A DNA stretch of 64,000 bases from Gymnothorax reevesii (Eukaryota > Chordata > Actinopteri > Anguilliformes > Muraenidae). The stretch covers positions 47,094,501-47,158,500 of the forward strand of contig CM056573.1 in the NCBI GenBank assembly GCA_029721435.1, given 5' to 3'. Within the stretch, counting starts at the first letter, position 1, and each line of letters opens with the position of its first letter. The notes beneath the pieces were generated by a model, which saw nothing but the letters and a program-made list of their open reading frames with translations, made no database searches and had not been told where the DNA came from. Shown here piece by piece: positions 31,998 to 44,023 of the stretch. The position numbers and the translations under genes were made by a program.

Positions 31998-33257
31998 TGT
32001 TAGGACCCTGCTTTTCCATGTTTAAGTTTTGTGCCTGGCTATGCCATGTTTATTGATTTCTGTGTTTTAATGACCACTGCATATGTCTGACTATTCTTAG
32101 GATTGTGTTTTGTGTTTTGGTAATTTAGATTTCTTGTTTTATTATTTTTCATGTTCAGATCATTTAGTTATCATGCCATGTTTTCATTCTCTTGTCTTGT
32201 TTATTTCTGCCATGCCATGCTTTGCACTATGTCTACCCCGTCTTGTCTTGTGTAGGTCTTTGCTCACGGTTTAGTCTTGCGTGCCACTCATTCGGGTGAT
32301 TTACTGGTTTCTGGGATTTCAATCTTCCTTCATATCTCGTGTTCTTCCTTCCTCTCTCCTTTCGCTATCTACTAACCGTACTAACAGTTTATCGTTTTCA
32401 ATAATTTACTAACACAGATTAACATTGTATATTTCTAATAACTGACTAACATGCACTCGGGATTGTATAGCTGCACATACTAATAGACTAACGATCTCTC
32501 AGCATTCGCCCAATCTGTATCTCCGCCCTCCTTGCCTATCACAAATTATCTCTTCTGCAGTTTCCACGTATATCTCAGGCTTTCCCTTTTCTTTAGACTA
32601 TACACTTTAGTACTCCTTAACCGGAGCTGTTGTTCGTTCATAGGAATGTCTTGTGATCCCTGTCTGCGTTTTGGCAGTTGCCAAATTCATGTAATTAGAT
32701 TATTCCTCATGTGCCAATCCTGATTATTGTTTCATTGATCACACCTGTTCTCCCCTGTCATGTGTTCACCCCGGATGTGTATATAAGGTGTCTTCACATT
32801 CAGTTCCATGTCAGATCGTAACTTCCTTGTTTCTTGTGCAAAGCTTGTTTCCGCCTCGACTCATTGTAATTATCTTTCTGACTGGATTGCCCGACTCCTG
32901 ATTCTTGGTTTGTCCTTTTTTTGGATATTGTTGCATCTGTGTGTTTTTGACCTTTTTCTGCTCGACTTTGATTTTGTGGATTGCAGCCCTGGTTTCGATT
33001 CGGACTGTCTTCTGGCTTATGAGTTTGCTTCTCCCTCAAACCAACGCCTGTGTACCAAATCTGTTTTGCCTGACTACGATTTTTGTGATTGGTGCCCTGG
33101 TAACGAACTCTGTTCTGTCCCATTGGATTTCGAGCTTTGGATTACGGACTCTGTACTGTTGCCTTTCTCCCTGCGGGGGTTACCCCCCTTATTCAATAAA
33201 GCACCTATTTTTTGCAATCCCGTGTCCTCGCAATTGGTTCCAGATCGGTTCCTTACA
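31998..33257 (+). repeat. solo LTR (copy D) of the sushi-like LTR family, sense to tmem196
   Basis: The LTR is 1260 bp with TG...CA ends and an exact GGTTT duplication (31993-31997, 33258-33262). TATATAAG at 32780-32787 and GTCAGATCGT at 32810-32819 show that the promoter and transcript start of the family are kept. AATAAA is near 33196. It lies in tmem196 intron 1 in the transcribed direction. Confidence 0.9.
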
Positions 33258-33262
33258 GGTTT

Positions 33263-34304
33263 TTAGCTAAGCCAGCTTTGTACTAGCCTAAGTTGGAGAA
33301 AAAGTCCGACATGAAATAATCACGCAGAAATAGGTTTGTGGCAGGGGCTGTATGAACATAATCAGCAAAAATAAATGCAGTTTACTTGTTCCTCTGCGAT
33401 TTATTGCACAATGGAATGTTAAAAACATTTTTATGCGGATTCTGGCAGCCAGCTACAGAGCATTCGTGTACACCAGAACATTTAGCCCTTGTCTCTGATA
33501 TTTGTCTTGGGCGTGTTTGCGGAAAACAGTGGGCGCGGTTTACTACTCCCAAGCCACACCTCTACTCCTCCTCCTCTGTGCTGTACACATCATCATGGTG
33601 ACCAAACTGAAATCTCCAATTTTCATGCCTCCAGAGTAGAAAGCTTCTGGATGAGGAAAAAAGGGGGGAAGGAAGCTGCTTTGACTCCAAAACTTATCAG
33701 ATTTTGTCAGTGTGAGGGATGACTAATGCATACATGCAATAACTGGGAAAAATGTATTTTCCCTGTAATGGATCCTTTAAGATGACTCTTAAGTCAATTA
33801 TAATGTTTTAAGTGTTGAAAAACATATTTAAAATGTGAAAAAATCTTAGGCATTGTAAGGTTTGTGCTCTGAGCACCAGTGATGTGCATGAAGAACAGGA
33901 AGTTGAGGACTGGACTCAGGTGCGAAGATTGGGTCCAAGGTGAATGGGGTATAGATGAATAGTGCTATGAATGCATGTCTAGGTTTCACCTTGGCCCCAT
34001 TGCACAAGGAAAAGGTGGCCAGATTTGACAGGACATACACGGATTTGAACATTTCAGTCACTAGCAAGGTCCACATCATGATTTGCCATGTTCTAGAGTT
34101 CATTGAGCACCACAACAGGCCTTTGGGTCGATTCTCTGAGCAGGTGGTTGAAACTTGTCACTCAAAATTTGACTAGTTATTCAATAGCTACTGGATCAGA
34201 GACATATCTCATGCAAGTTACTTTGATACATTTTACAGAGCTTACCATATCTGAAGATATGAAGCCTTAAGTATTATATAAATGGACACTTGGTTAAAGG
34301 GCAG
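33263..34304. other. no gene recognised
   Basis: Intronic sequence. GTAATGGATCCTTTAA at 33765-33780 is the exact inverse of 29652-29667, but no element joining them is credible. Confidence 0.45.
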
Positions 34305-34312
34305 TGTACTAT

Positions 34313-36203
34313 CAGGGGCGGAGCCAGGGGGTGGTCAGGAGTGGCCACAGCCACCATAAATTTAACTTCGGCCACCCCCCCGGCCCCGCCACCACCGTTT
34401 TGCCGGCAACTTTTTCTCTGCGCAAGTGTTCCCACAGGGACGCAATTCAACCTCAAGCAAGTAGTTCTCCACCACTACAGTTGGAGGCGGTAATACACTT
34501 GACTTGACTTTTTTGCAAACCAACATAATTACAGTATTTGTGGTTCATGTGCTCTATGCATAAAACATCCTTGGCTCGACGAGTGGAGGTGCCAACTATA
34601 TATATATATATAAATATAAACACTAGATTGCTGATAGGGTTCGCTCAAGCAATGATACTGAGAAACAAAAGAAACGCTAATGAGCTAGTTAGTTAATGAA
34701 GCCTACTTTTATCGTTACTCAGTCAAATTGACCGCAAAACAAAGAGAAGTAAGATGAAATGAGAGTAAATGTGCACGCGGTAGTAATAATTTAGATTTTC
34801 TGTAGTAATTACACAGGAACTTATTTTCCGGTCTGTCTTTAATTAATTTGTGTTTCTTTTGTTGCTTAGTATATTTAGCTTGTTGCGCTCAAGTGAAGTA
34901 CCCGAAAGTAAAATTCGCTTGTAGTCTTCCATTCATTTTCGTCTACTTTAAAATAGCATTTTCAAAAACACTGGCGTGCAAGTCAGCGTTATTTTGGTAT
35001 CGCTGTGCAGAGCGACATTTTGTCTCCCTAGATATGTGCTTTTTGGAGGATGGAAAGCGACACACTTCTAATGGGAGGATCGAAATGTGACTTGGTGTCA
35101 ACGTTAAAGTGCGAGCAGAGTGTTAACAGAGATGCCAAGTCTCACGCATTCGGTGTAGGTCTCACGCATTTTTTAGGCTTATTCACCATTGTCCGCAATT
35201 ATTCATTGAACGCTTAATGAGATTTGCGATATTAAATTCCTTTTGCATTGAAGTTTCAGTTTCTCTTGCATAAAGGTTGACCTCACCACAAGTGACATGG
35301 AAAGCGATTATGACTCCCAACTTCTCGTGCTTATCTTTACTCAGAGATTGGAAACAGTGCATGTGTTTCATGATCGTTTTATTGTTTTAATGTGATAAGA
35401 CCATTTGAAACGTCTTTATGCAATTCCATTGCTTCCAATCCCTCAGTAAAGACAACCCTGAGAATTTCCCAGTCATAATTGATTTCCATGTCACCAGTGG
35501 GGAAATCCACCACGATACACAACGACTTAAATTTCGTGAGTCAATTTTTTTCTGTGTGCATTGATTGAATAATTGCAGACTACGGCACAGGAATGTGAAT
35601 GCCACTAAGAGGTGAGATTCGCGCCTAATGCGTGAGACTTGGCATCTCTATGTTAACTTGACCGAGGCTTATGACCCTCTGATAAGATAATTGCTTTGAC
35701 GTTTTCGCCGTTATACAAAAGAAACGTCGAAGAATGTCCCTACACGTTATCAAATTACTCTCTGGTTTCCTCAATTCATTGTACCCTGCTTAAGCATATT
35801 TACCGTCAACCGAATTGTTTATATTGAATCATATGCCTAATACCAACGTTAATAAAAGGAGGCGCTAGTTAACTCTGGCTACTTCTTTTCTCAGCTTCAT
35901 CTTTGCCCCTGTCCTGTTAAAACACTGCTCTCAGAAATTATCACTGCACAGCAAGGATCGAGAGGACAGAGAAAAGTTTTTTTCTCCCGATTTTTAACAG
36001 CCAAGACCACCTTGTCTTTTGGAGCTCTGTAAACAGACAAAGCGACTTGTCCACTGTTTTAAATATTATGCAAGTAAGAAGTATTGTCTTAATAAGAATA
36101 AGAAAAGTTGGGAAAAAATTAGATATCAGTTTCTGTGCTACCCCTATGTGAGCAATGGCTTCGGTCGGGCCACCCCGATGAACATTGCCTGGCTCCGCCA
36201 CTG
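34313..36203. mobile_element. non-autonomous hAT element, 1.9 kb
   Basis: The ends are CAGGGGCGGAGCCAGG and, inverted, CAGTGGCGGAGCCAGG. Flanks TGTACTAT (34305-34312) and TGTACTTT (36204-36211) make an 8-base duplication with one change. GGCCACCCC lies inside both ends. No transposase frame survives. A second hAT MITE is nested at 35128-35649. Confidence 0.82.
35128..35649. mobile_element. hAT-type MITE nested in the 34313 element
   Basis: The inverted ends AGAGATGCCAAGTCTCACGC are perfect for over 20 bases. The flanks are GTGTTAAC (35120-35127) and ATGTTAAC (35650-35657). Being inside the larger element, it arrived later. Confidence 0.85.
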
Positions 36204-36211
36204 TGTACTTT

Positions 36212-38700
36212 ATTTATTATACATTTATGGAATATCCACTTGAGCTCTGTTATGATTTTGTGAAGAGATAAAGGCTATTATTAATAACTGCATTATTTTG
36301 TTTTTTTCATAATCTATTCCCCTGACTACATTTTAAAGGATATCCATGAGACTATCCATTTTTTCACACGAGATAAAAACATGTATGCAGAAGCCTCTCT
36401 GATGACAAAAAAACTGTACATAACACAATATTTTAATTTTCAGCTTATTATGATGGTGGAGGCCTTGCCAAATTTGGTACCAATGAAATGTCAGCTCAAT
36501 TTTTTTAACCCTGCATTTTTTAAAAGCACACTGTGTTTAATATTAGACAAAGAAATGAGAAAACGCAAAATGCAGCTTTCAAACGTTAATTGTTTATTGA
36601 AGACAAAAAATTATTCAAAACCCCTATTGCCCTTGTGAAAAAAAAAAAAAAGTTTTTTTGCTATGATCAAAAGCTGATCTTCCACTTGCCTCATACAAGC
36701 AGATGTATTAACAGGACGGTCCAGCAGCAGTCAAACACCACCAAAAATTACAATTATATAACCATAGTAACAAAATTTCAACAACTATTTCAGCTCGAGC
36801 ACTAATATTATAAATTATTTAAGTCCTCACAAAAAAGATCATATTGCATATCTTCATTTGCTTGGCATTTGGTTCTTTATCTCAATTTCACTTTCATACT
36901 AACAACCACTGTGGGAAGATGTGAAAGAAATCTCCAGTTTGGAAGCATTTTAAGAATGCTGATGATAATCCCTATAGGTGCGATTATTAGGCTATTCCAT
37001 TAATATTTTATGGATTTGCCTGCTGCCTGTTTATATTTGTGTTGAGGAAAGTGACGAGCTGAATTAATTGAAGTAAGCTGATAAAAAACTCAATGTGATG
37101 AATCATTTTATTCAAATTAAGGATTTTGTCAGAGGGTTTTCTTGATGATGACGTCCTGTAGCTCACAAAAGGGCACATAGTAGCTAGGTTTATAAGTGAT
37201 GTTGTTCTGTGCCAGTGTTTCATATGGTTCAACACCAAGATATTTCTATTTGAAATGTAGAATATATTTAAACGGGAGATGGAATTCAGTGAAAGTTTTG
37301 GATTAATTAATAACACGTATAAGTGTCATCCTTACAATATCACGTGTTAGTTTTCAATGTAGCCTATCAGAGGACTCTTTGTGGTTTCCGAATTAATAAT
37401 TTCTTAATCATTATATGGTTATATATTGGTCTTGGTAATTCAGTAAAATAGTTTGATTGTTAATCAGGTGATCTTAAATGGGAACAGGTTGAGATCAATC
37501 ATCCATGAAAGGCTTTGATCTGACTGCACTAAACTGAAAATGCCACAATGCTGATATTATCTGGAGTTGGGATTGAGTAGGTTGAAACTAATAAAGCAAA
37601 AAATATGATAGCTTTTTAATAAACACATATTGGCCTACATAGCATTGATTGATTGATTGATTTTATTCGACCCATTCACTGTTAAAAAATACATGACACA
37701 GCTCTCCAGAGAGCACAGGAACTTAATGGCATAAACTGTAGAATAAACATATGACTATAAAATGTTTACCAGTTTTTTGGGAACAACTGGGAACAGGTTA
37801 GAGAGAGAGGGCAAAGGGAGGATTATAGCACGAGACAATTATTAAGTAATAAGATCTAATTGGGGAAAACTAAAAATAAACTGACAAGACGGCTGGACTT
37901 TGAGGCAAAATAATTAAGAAAAGACTCAGTATGTGACACTTTTTGTGGAGGACCTCTTCTACCCTGCCTCCCTCATCCTGTGGTTGGAGTGTAGTAATCA
38001 TCATGCACCCTCAAATAATAGGGAAAAAAAAAGTTTTTATGTTTCTCGCTGTAGCTTGGGGCTAGTTACTAGGTTCAGTAGCTAATGCCAACATTGTATA
38101 AGCAACGTTACTTTGCTCACTTGTCTGGCTAGCGTGCATGTGTCTGTCAGTAACGTTAATACTCAATGTTTACTTTTTTATTTTTATCAGTGTTTCTTAC
38201 CTTATGATCAGACATATAGGGCCTCTTTAGTTGTTTCTGTTAACCTCTGGTACTCTGACTTTGTGAACAAGAATGGGCCTTGTATGGAGCATGGGCTAAC
38301 CTTTGGGCGCGTATTTGCAACGTTGCGTGTGCTATGCTATTTTGCTCCGTCCTTCACGCAACTTCATATCCCACTGAGAGCATCACAGAAGCAAAACATT
38401 CTGCAGGCTAATACAGTTTACCTGCTGATTTGCCCATTTTATTTTTTTCCTGGATTTTTGATCTTCTACCATTGGTGAATAGGCTGCGTCCTTAAAATGC
38501 TTTCTTCAGTTATCTGTTCTAATTGTGTTTATCGTCATTTCCAACTTTGTTGCGCTGTAGCCTGCAGTCCAGTTTAAACACAAAATCATGGACAAATAGT
38601 TAAGAAATACATTATAAATTAATTTTATGTCAAAGATTTGCAGTTGGTTTCTTTTAGTTAAAAGCATATCCCCTTAATAGTTACTTCCCGCCCGGCCCGT
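36212..38700. other. no gene recognised in intron 1
   Basis: AT-rich sequence with an A-run at 36638-36650 and a GATT run near 37646-37665. The latter could be the tail of an antisense LINE. Confidence 0.45.
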
Positions 38701-38819
38701 CTGGGGTGCATTTCCCATGAGCACAGATGCTAAAGTAGCTGGAACCATTGACTTTATATGGTCAAACTTTGTAGGTTGCTAAGTAGTTAGCAACTATGCC
38801 TTTGGGAAACTTGCCCCTG
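38701..38819. repeat. 119-bp MITE
   Basis: The two ends, GGGGTGCATTTCCCATGAGC and the inverse GGGGCAAGTTTCCCAAAGGC, continue complementary through GCTAAnTA. A stub of the same family is at about 2317-2372. No target duplication could be fixed. Confidence 0.65.
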
Positions 38820-39070
38820 CTCAGTTCAGCTTGACGCGACTGCGGTCCGTCTCCGTCAGAAATAGACTCGCAGCGTATTTTCCTCTGATAAGAGTGGAGA
38901 GCCACTTCTGGGACACTGCAAAGACGTGCAGTAGTGCAGCTGGTGGAAACACGGGAACGGTCTGGAATGGCTATTATCAGCTCTGGCTGATGTGATGCGG
39001 CAGTAATGAGGCAGAGATGCTCCCGGTGGAATCTGGGGATAAGTACGAGTAGGTTACCAACTGCAGCTTC

Positions 39071-39145
39071 ACTTGGTTTGGTTTAGGCAACAAAACTGCT
39101 TGTTCATGTGTAGGCATTAAAACTACTTGGTTACGTTTTGGAAAA
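39071..39145 (+). repeat. short GGTTTAGGCA minisatellite
   Basis: Two or three units related to the array at 28862-29085 (TTGGTTTGGTTTAGGCAAC, ACTACTTGGTTACG). Confidence 0.6.
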
Positions 39146-39401
39146 GATTATAGTTTGAGTTGAAATAAACCCTTTCACAAAGTTCACAACGTGTTAGGCA
39201 GCAGGACTGTTCTGCTTGATTACCTTGTGATCACAAAATGCCATGTTCCACACCCTAGGTATGTTTCTGTCATGGTTACCATTGTCCTCAAATATTGACA
39301 CTGTTAGCACTGTTTTGAAGTCTATCTGGATATCTATGGCATCAAAAATGGCGCTTAAGGACTTTTCCTGTCATTAGTGACGCACTGATATACTAGAACG
39401 G

Positions 39402-39733
39402 GCACTCGGTAGAGCGCATACCTTCGCCGACGCCACTGAATCCCTCGCCACTGGCGTTGGTTTCATGCCGATCGGATAAAAATTGACCGAGATATGGCCG
39501 AAAGTCGGTTTTGACCTTTTCGTGGCCTTGACCTTGACCTTTGACCCGATCACTCCCAAAATCTAATCGATTGATCCTCAGGTCATGCCAAATCAACCCA
39601 CCAAATTTTATGAAATTCCGTTGGGTACTTTTTGAGTTATTCGATACACATACACACAGACAGACACACAAACAAATAAATACACGGTGATCAAAACATT
39701 ACCTTCGTCAGCGAAGTCGCTGGCGAAGGTAAT
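39402..39733 (+). repeat. dispersed repeat with paired ends, copy 2
   Basis: It starts AGAGCGCATACCTTCGCC and ends GGCGAAGGTAATG. The shared internal words TTTTTGAGTTATTC and ACAGACAGACACACAAAC place it with 30396-30714. The right end is itself a hairpin (ATTACCTTCG ... CGAAGGTAAT). Confidence 0.8.
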
Positions 39734-39739
39734 GATGCC

Positions 39740-40817
39740 ATGTAGTCAGAATGGGCTCTGTGCCTATTTTTATCTTTAACAGTGCTTAGGGGTTTTCAGG
39801 ACTCAACTTGATATTAAGGAGACATATTCTGCCATTTTCACTGTGCTAATGTTCCCACTGTGTCAGTTCTGTACACCTACTGAGTAGTTTAGCACGACTT
39901 TCAGTTCGAAAAACTCCCTACCTTTCTCGGAGCTGCACCCAGAAAAATACCCATTTTAACAGCCATGCAGCCACTTCCTGAAAACGGTCACTTTTGGACT
40001 ACAGTTTGCCATGATTGGGCGGAGCCAGAGGCAGAAGGGGCAGACCTTGGTTTCCCACCTGACTCCACATGCTTTTTTACTCTATACTTTATCAGGGCTC
40101 TCAAATCTCACACAATGAGCGTGATTGACACTCATTTCAGTCAGATGTCACGCACTGACGCCACACATAGTATTTCTCACGCAAAAAAATAATTAAAATG
40201 AAAACAATATCCAACAGTAGGCCTATATGCGCAGCAGCACCGCTATAACTGTGGAAACCGGCAGGAATTCTTCTGTAGGATTCTGTAGGACTCTTCACAT
40301 ACTGTTAAAACGCCGGTGTCTTCAGGTGTTGGATGTCAGAACCCAGTGAAAGCAGACCTTCAGAAAGACCTTTTTAACATACAATCTTTGAAGTATGATA
40401 GGACATTTGACATTACCAAGGCTCGCTGTTAATGTGAAAATGGCAGATTTTGTGAGTGTTTCGATCTCAGTTTTTTCTTTAAATTATTAAAATTATACTG
40501 TTACAACATAGGGTCCTTTCTTTTGTTCGCAGTTCACTTGAGACTAAAGTTGTCTTTAATGTCAAATGTGTCAAGATATGCTGCTGGAGATATCGCTACA
40601 AAATACTCAGAATATTGTTTCATTATGTTTTTCAGCAAAGAACTCCTTGGAGTGAAGTAAACATCTTTAATTAATTCACCAGAAGAATCTTATTAACCAA
40701 ATCTAAACAACTAAGAAATTATTTTGCATCAGTCCAACATATGGATTCAACAGAACATATGAGTTGTGTCAAATTGCAATTGTCACAACTTAATTAAAAT
40801 GTGGATTCCGTTTGCAG
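39740..40817. other. end of tmem196 intron 1
   Basis: No element recognised beyond a CTCACGCA-rich scrap near 40100-40190. The intron ends with TCCGTTTGCAG at 40817. Confidence 0.55.
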
Positions 40818-40874
40818 TTTCTCATCTGTGGACTGTGTGGGGTACTGTGTGCCAAAAAGAGGTCTGGACTCATT
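40818..40874 (+). CDS. tmem196: tmem196 exon 2 (codons 57-75)
   Basis: A 57-base exon, too short to stand out by length. It is preceded by TCCGTTTGCAG and followed by the consensus donor GTAAGT (40875-40880). It reads FLICGLCGVLCAKKRSGLI in phase 0, which joins exon 1 (..PVWCGIC) and exon 3 (MILFSACC..) exactly as in vertebrate TMEM196 (FLLCG.CG.LCA.KKSGLV). It completes the second membrane segment and supplies a short basic loop (AKKRSG). The perfect phase and the two consensus splice sites make this a secure call although it encodes only 19 residues. Confidence 0.95.
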
Positions 40875-40880
40875 GTAAGT

Positions 40881-42479
40881 GTTTTTCTTTATCCCCCCCC
40901 CCTTCCCCCCGCCAACCCAGACACACAAATAGACGTACACACATGCATCTGAATTTGATATTATCTCCTGAAGAAACTGATGCTTGTACCCTATATTCTG
41001 CACGTGTATATTTATGTGTTTGTGTGATGCAGATATTTTCTGTAATTAATGTTCCTATTTTATATAATGTCCAGTAGAACACATGCTGCTCAGCAGGTTC
41101 ATTTCATACCAACTCACCTTGAGCCTCCCAGTCCATGTAATGAGTTATCTGGAAAAAAAAATGTATCTGAAAACTATTCAATTCGTGGGACTTAGCAAAA
41201 TTAAATGGCTCTACTCCAAATACTTTTTAGTTATCTCTTATATGAGGAAGACGGTGTGTGTCTGTGTGTTCGCCATGCACGGCCATATTTGTGCATGGAC
41301 TTTTTTCTAATTTCACACAGTGATTCCTGTGCTTCCAAACTAACACCTAAACCAGGTTTCAATGACGTGTAAATAATAATAAGTATTATAAGTAATATTA
41401 GATGGCGTCCTTATACTTTAAGGCGCTATTTTGATACCAATATTTTGCCTGTTTTACATACGATCGTAACCATATCTAGCTAGTACGAACAGTTGCTTGT
41501 ATCTATTGGAGCTTGAGCAATTATTTTCTACTTTGCAATTTTATACTGTAACGTGTTCTCATGGACCCGCCCTGAAAAAAGACTGGTCTTTGCTGCCCTC
41601 AATGTGCTCTCTTGGAGCTGGTCTGAGTGACTATACAAACAACGATACCGAAAATTCTTTCACTGAGTTTGATGCAGAAGAATAAGATTTGTCTAATAGT
41701 CGATCTTAATGCTGAGGCCAGAATAAAGTCCAGCAGAGGGCAGAATTGAACGGCAATACCGCAATACCGCAATTTCGCTGAGTCATTCTGAGCCATTTGA
41801 GTTAATGGCTAAAGCTTTTGGTTCGATGGAGATTTGAGCTAAGGCGTCTCCTAAATACCCGTACTCCTTCCTCAAAGATCGTAAGTCCAATCTATAAAAT
41901 GGACCATACTAAAGAGTCTGCTGAGCAAAATATGTCAAAATTGTGCGTGTAGTGCCAAAAATGTGGGAACACGAGCAAGTTAGAAAACAGTGTGTTCAAC
42001 TTCCCAACCGGAATTTTCTTGTCTCATTTAAGATAGGAGTTAATGGAGTTTCGGTTAGTGCTCCCATCACTTTTTGGCTCATATTGCAACAGTCTGTCCA
42101 ATTGCTTGCATAGTTACATTTTCATGACCAGCACAACTTTTGCTACAAATTGAATTGAAAAAAATATATGTGGGGTGAAAACTGTGGGAGTAAGAGCAAG
42201 TTTAAGTGAAAACTTCTTGAAGATTTTACAGCTGTTTGCCACTCTATAGCGGTGATCTCACTACCCTGTAAGTTCCCAGAATTTATTGCAACAAAAATTA
42301 TTTTTAAAATTATAATTAAAAAAGTATAGAAATTCCAAATTTGAACTGTGAGTAAATTATACAAGCTTAACTTAACATTTTGCAGTTTGAATGACATTCC
42401 TTGCTAAAAGTGTGGCTGAGTAAGAAATAGCAGAAAATGTCCGAATCTGCTGAATCAGTGCAAAAATGGCTTGATTTAA
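40881..42479. other. tmem196 intron 2, first part
   Basis: It contains a C-rich run just after exon 2 (about 40892-40907). No element could be named with confidence. Confidence 0.5.
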
Positions 42480-42690
42480 TAGGACCCCAAAAAATGACAT
42501 TTAAAGTTGAATATCTCAAAAACTAAAAAAAATTAAATAAAAAATTGAAAATCTGTGCAGATGCAACGTAATTCCGAAATAGCTGCATTTTTGAACAGAA
42601 TCAATAGCTTAAACGGTGTAGGAGTTAGTCGGCCAAATTTTGGCGGAGGAAGAAAAAGAAGAAGAAGAAGAAGAAGTAAAAATAGAGTGT
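42480..42690 (+). repeat. repeat fragment ending in (GAA)n
   Basis: The stretch with GGTGTAGGAGTTAGTCGGCC leads into GAGGAAGAAAAAGAAGAAG at about 42645-42678, a layout of a dispersed fish repeat whose tail is a GAA/AAT run. Confidence 0.5.
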
Positions 42691-42729
42691 GCTGTTTCGC
42701 TGAAGCAAGCACACAATTAGGCCAAACAT

Positions 42730-43100
42730 TACTTGAGAAAACACAAAATTCTTTTTTAAATGTGATTTCAGCTATTGATTGAAAAAAGTTATCCAACCCT
42801 ACCTTTTTCAATGTGAAAAAATACCCGATTAGTAATTAATTCAACCAGTTCACCAGACATACCCGGGCAAGGTTACTGCCAGCCCTGTTGAATTTAAACA
42901 TCACTTGCAAAAACCTCTCTGGCGGTGTCAAGCAGGCAAAAAGCAGCGCACTATACCATAAACAAATGAAAAGCAAAGTTGTTGACATCAATCTATCTTG
43001 GCTCTGGGAAACTAGTGAACCACAGCGAGAGCAAATATCTATTAATGGAGAAAACTTGGAACAGTTGGGAACCTTTCCAAGAGTAGCTGGCTGACCAAAA
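42730..43100 (+). repeat. Tc1-like fragment
   Basis: AAAAAAGTTATCCAACCCTA and AGTGAACCACAGCGAGAGC match positions in the longer copy at 45560-46960 in the same order. Only the left end and the start of the transposase remain. Confidence 0.65.
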
Positions 43101-43735
43101 TTGTTATCAATGGCATTCGTTTGTTTGTTTGGTTATCTGCCAGCAGTTTAGCGTTAAACACTTTGATCACGTTACATTAAATTCCATGGAAAGATTTTCC
43201 AGTGGTCTAAGGATTGCTGGATTAGATTTTAAACTTAATTGGATTAAGGTCAAGGTCACCAAAAAACCAACAACTGTTTTTTTTCCACAATAACTTCCTT
43301 CAATCTGCTCCAGTCAATAAGACTGCACTCAAAACATGCGTTTTTAAATTCTGCCTCCAACTGCAGTGCAAGATAATTAGGCTTGGTAACAGTAGGGGTC
43401 AAATGTCCGGTGGTCTCTCATTATTCAAAACCCAAAGCATTAAAAGATCTCTTTCAGGCGGGGTATATTGTGCCTGGCACCACTTTCACCAGATCGGCTT
43501 GATCCAATCTTTATGTTATAATTTACAAAAGCTTTTGTAGTGGAAAACCCCATGAACAGCATTTTGCATTGCTCCTGCTTCCTCACAAGTTAAGCCCTCT
43601 CACATTTCTGTTTGCTTCCTTACACTGTAAACACTAATTTCTCTGTGCTTCATCACTCAGTAAACACTCCTATTTCTCTGTGCCTGCTCAGCATCACATG
43701 GTAAATACTCTCTCATTTTTCTGTTCCATCGCCAG

Positions 43736-43990
43736 ATGATATTATTTTCAGCCTGCTGCATCTGTGGGCTTATCGGCGGGATCCTGAACATCCAGTTTGT
43801 GCGTGTGCTGGTGAAGCGGCCTGATGCGCTGCACTCCATCCACATGGGGGCACTATTGTTTGCCTCCCTGGGCATCGCTTGCTGCACCTTGTGCACCTGG
43901 CTCACCTGTCAGCTGGCTAGCACTGAACAGCAGCGTATGTTTCTGGAGAGGGAGCATTCGCTGCACCACTCCCAAGAGATGACCGAGAAA
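43736..43990 (+). CDS. tmem196: tmem196 exon 3 (codons 76-160)
   Basis: The acceptor CCATCGCCAG precedes 43736. The exon reads [20 protein letters not shown] (third membrane segment), a short loop with [16 protein letters not shown], then [20 protein letters not shown] (fourth segment, about residues 112-135). It ends with the conserved juxtamembrane tail [21 protein letters not shown] at 43991 is a good donor at the point where the human protein changes exon, as I recall it. If the donor is skipped, ten more codons ([10 protein letters not shown]) lead to TGA at 44021-44023. The three exons give 160 codons, the same number as the human sequence has before its variable last exon. No last exon was found downstream. 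Confidence 0.94.
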
Positions 43991-44023
43991 GTGAGGCGCT
44001 CTTCTTCCCTCGGCATCAGCTGA

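Noticed and set aside
32905..33270. Hydrophobic frames in the solo LTR, resembling membrane proteins
   Set aside because: They lie in LTR sequence shared by other copies, where the frame shifts between copies; coding is not supported.
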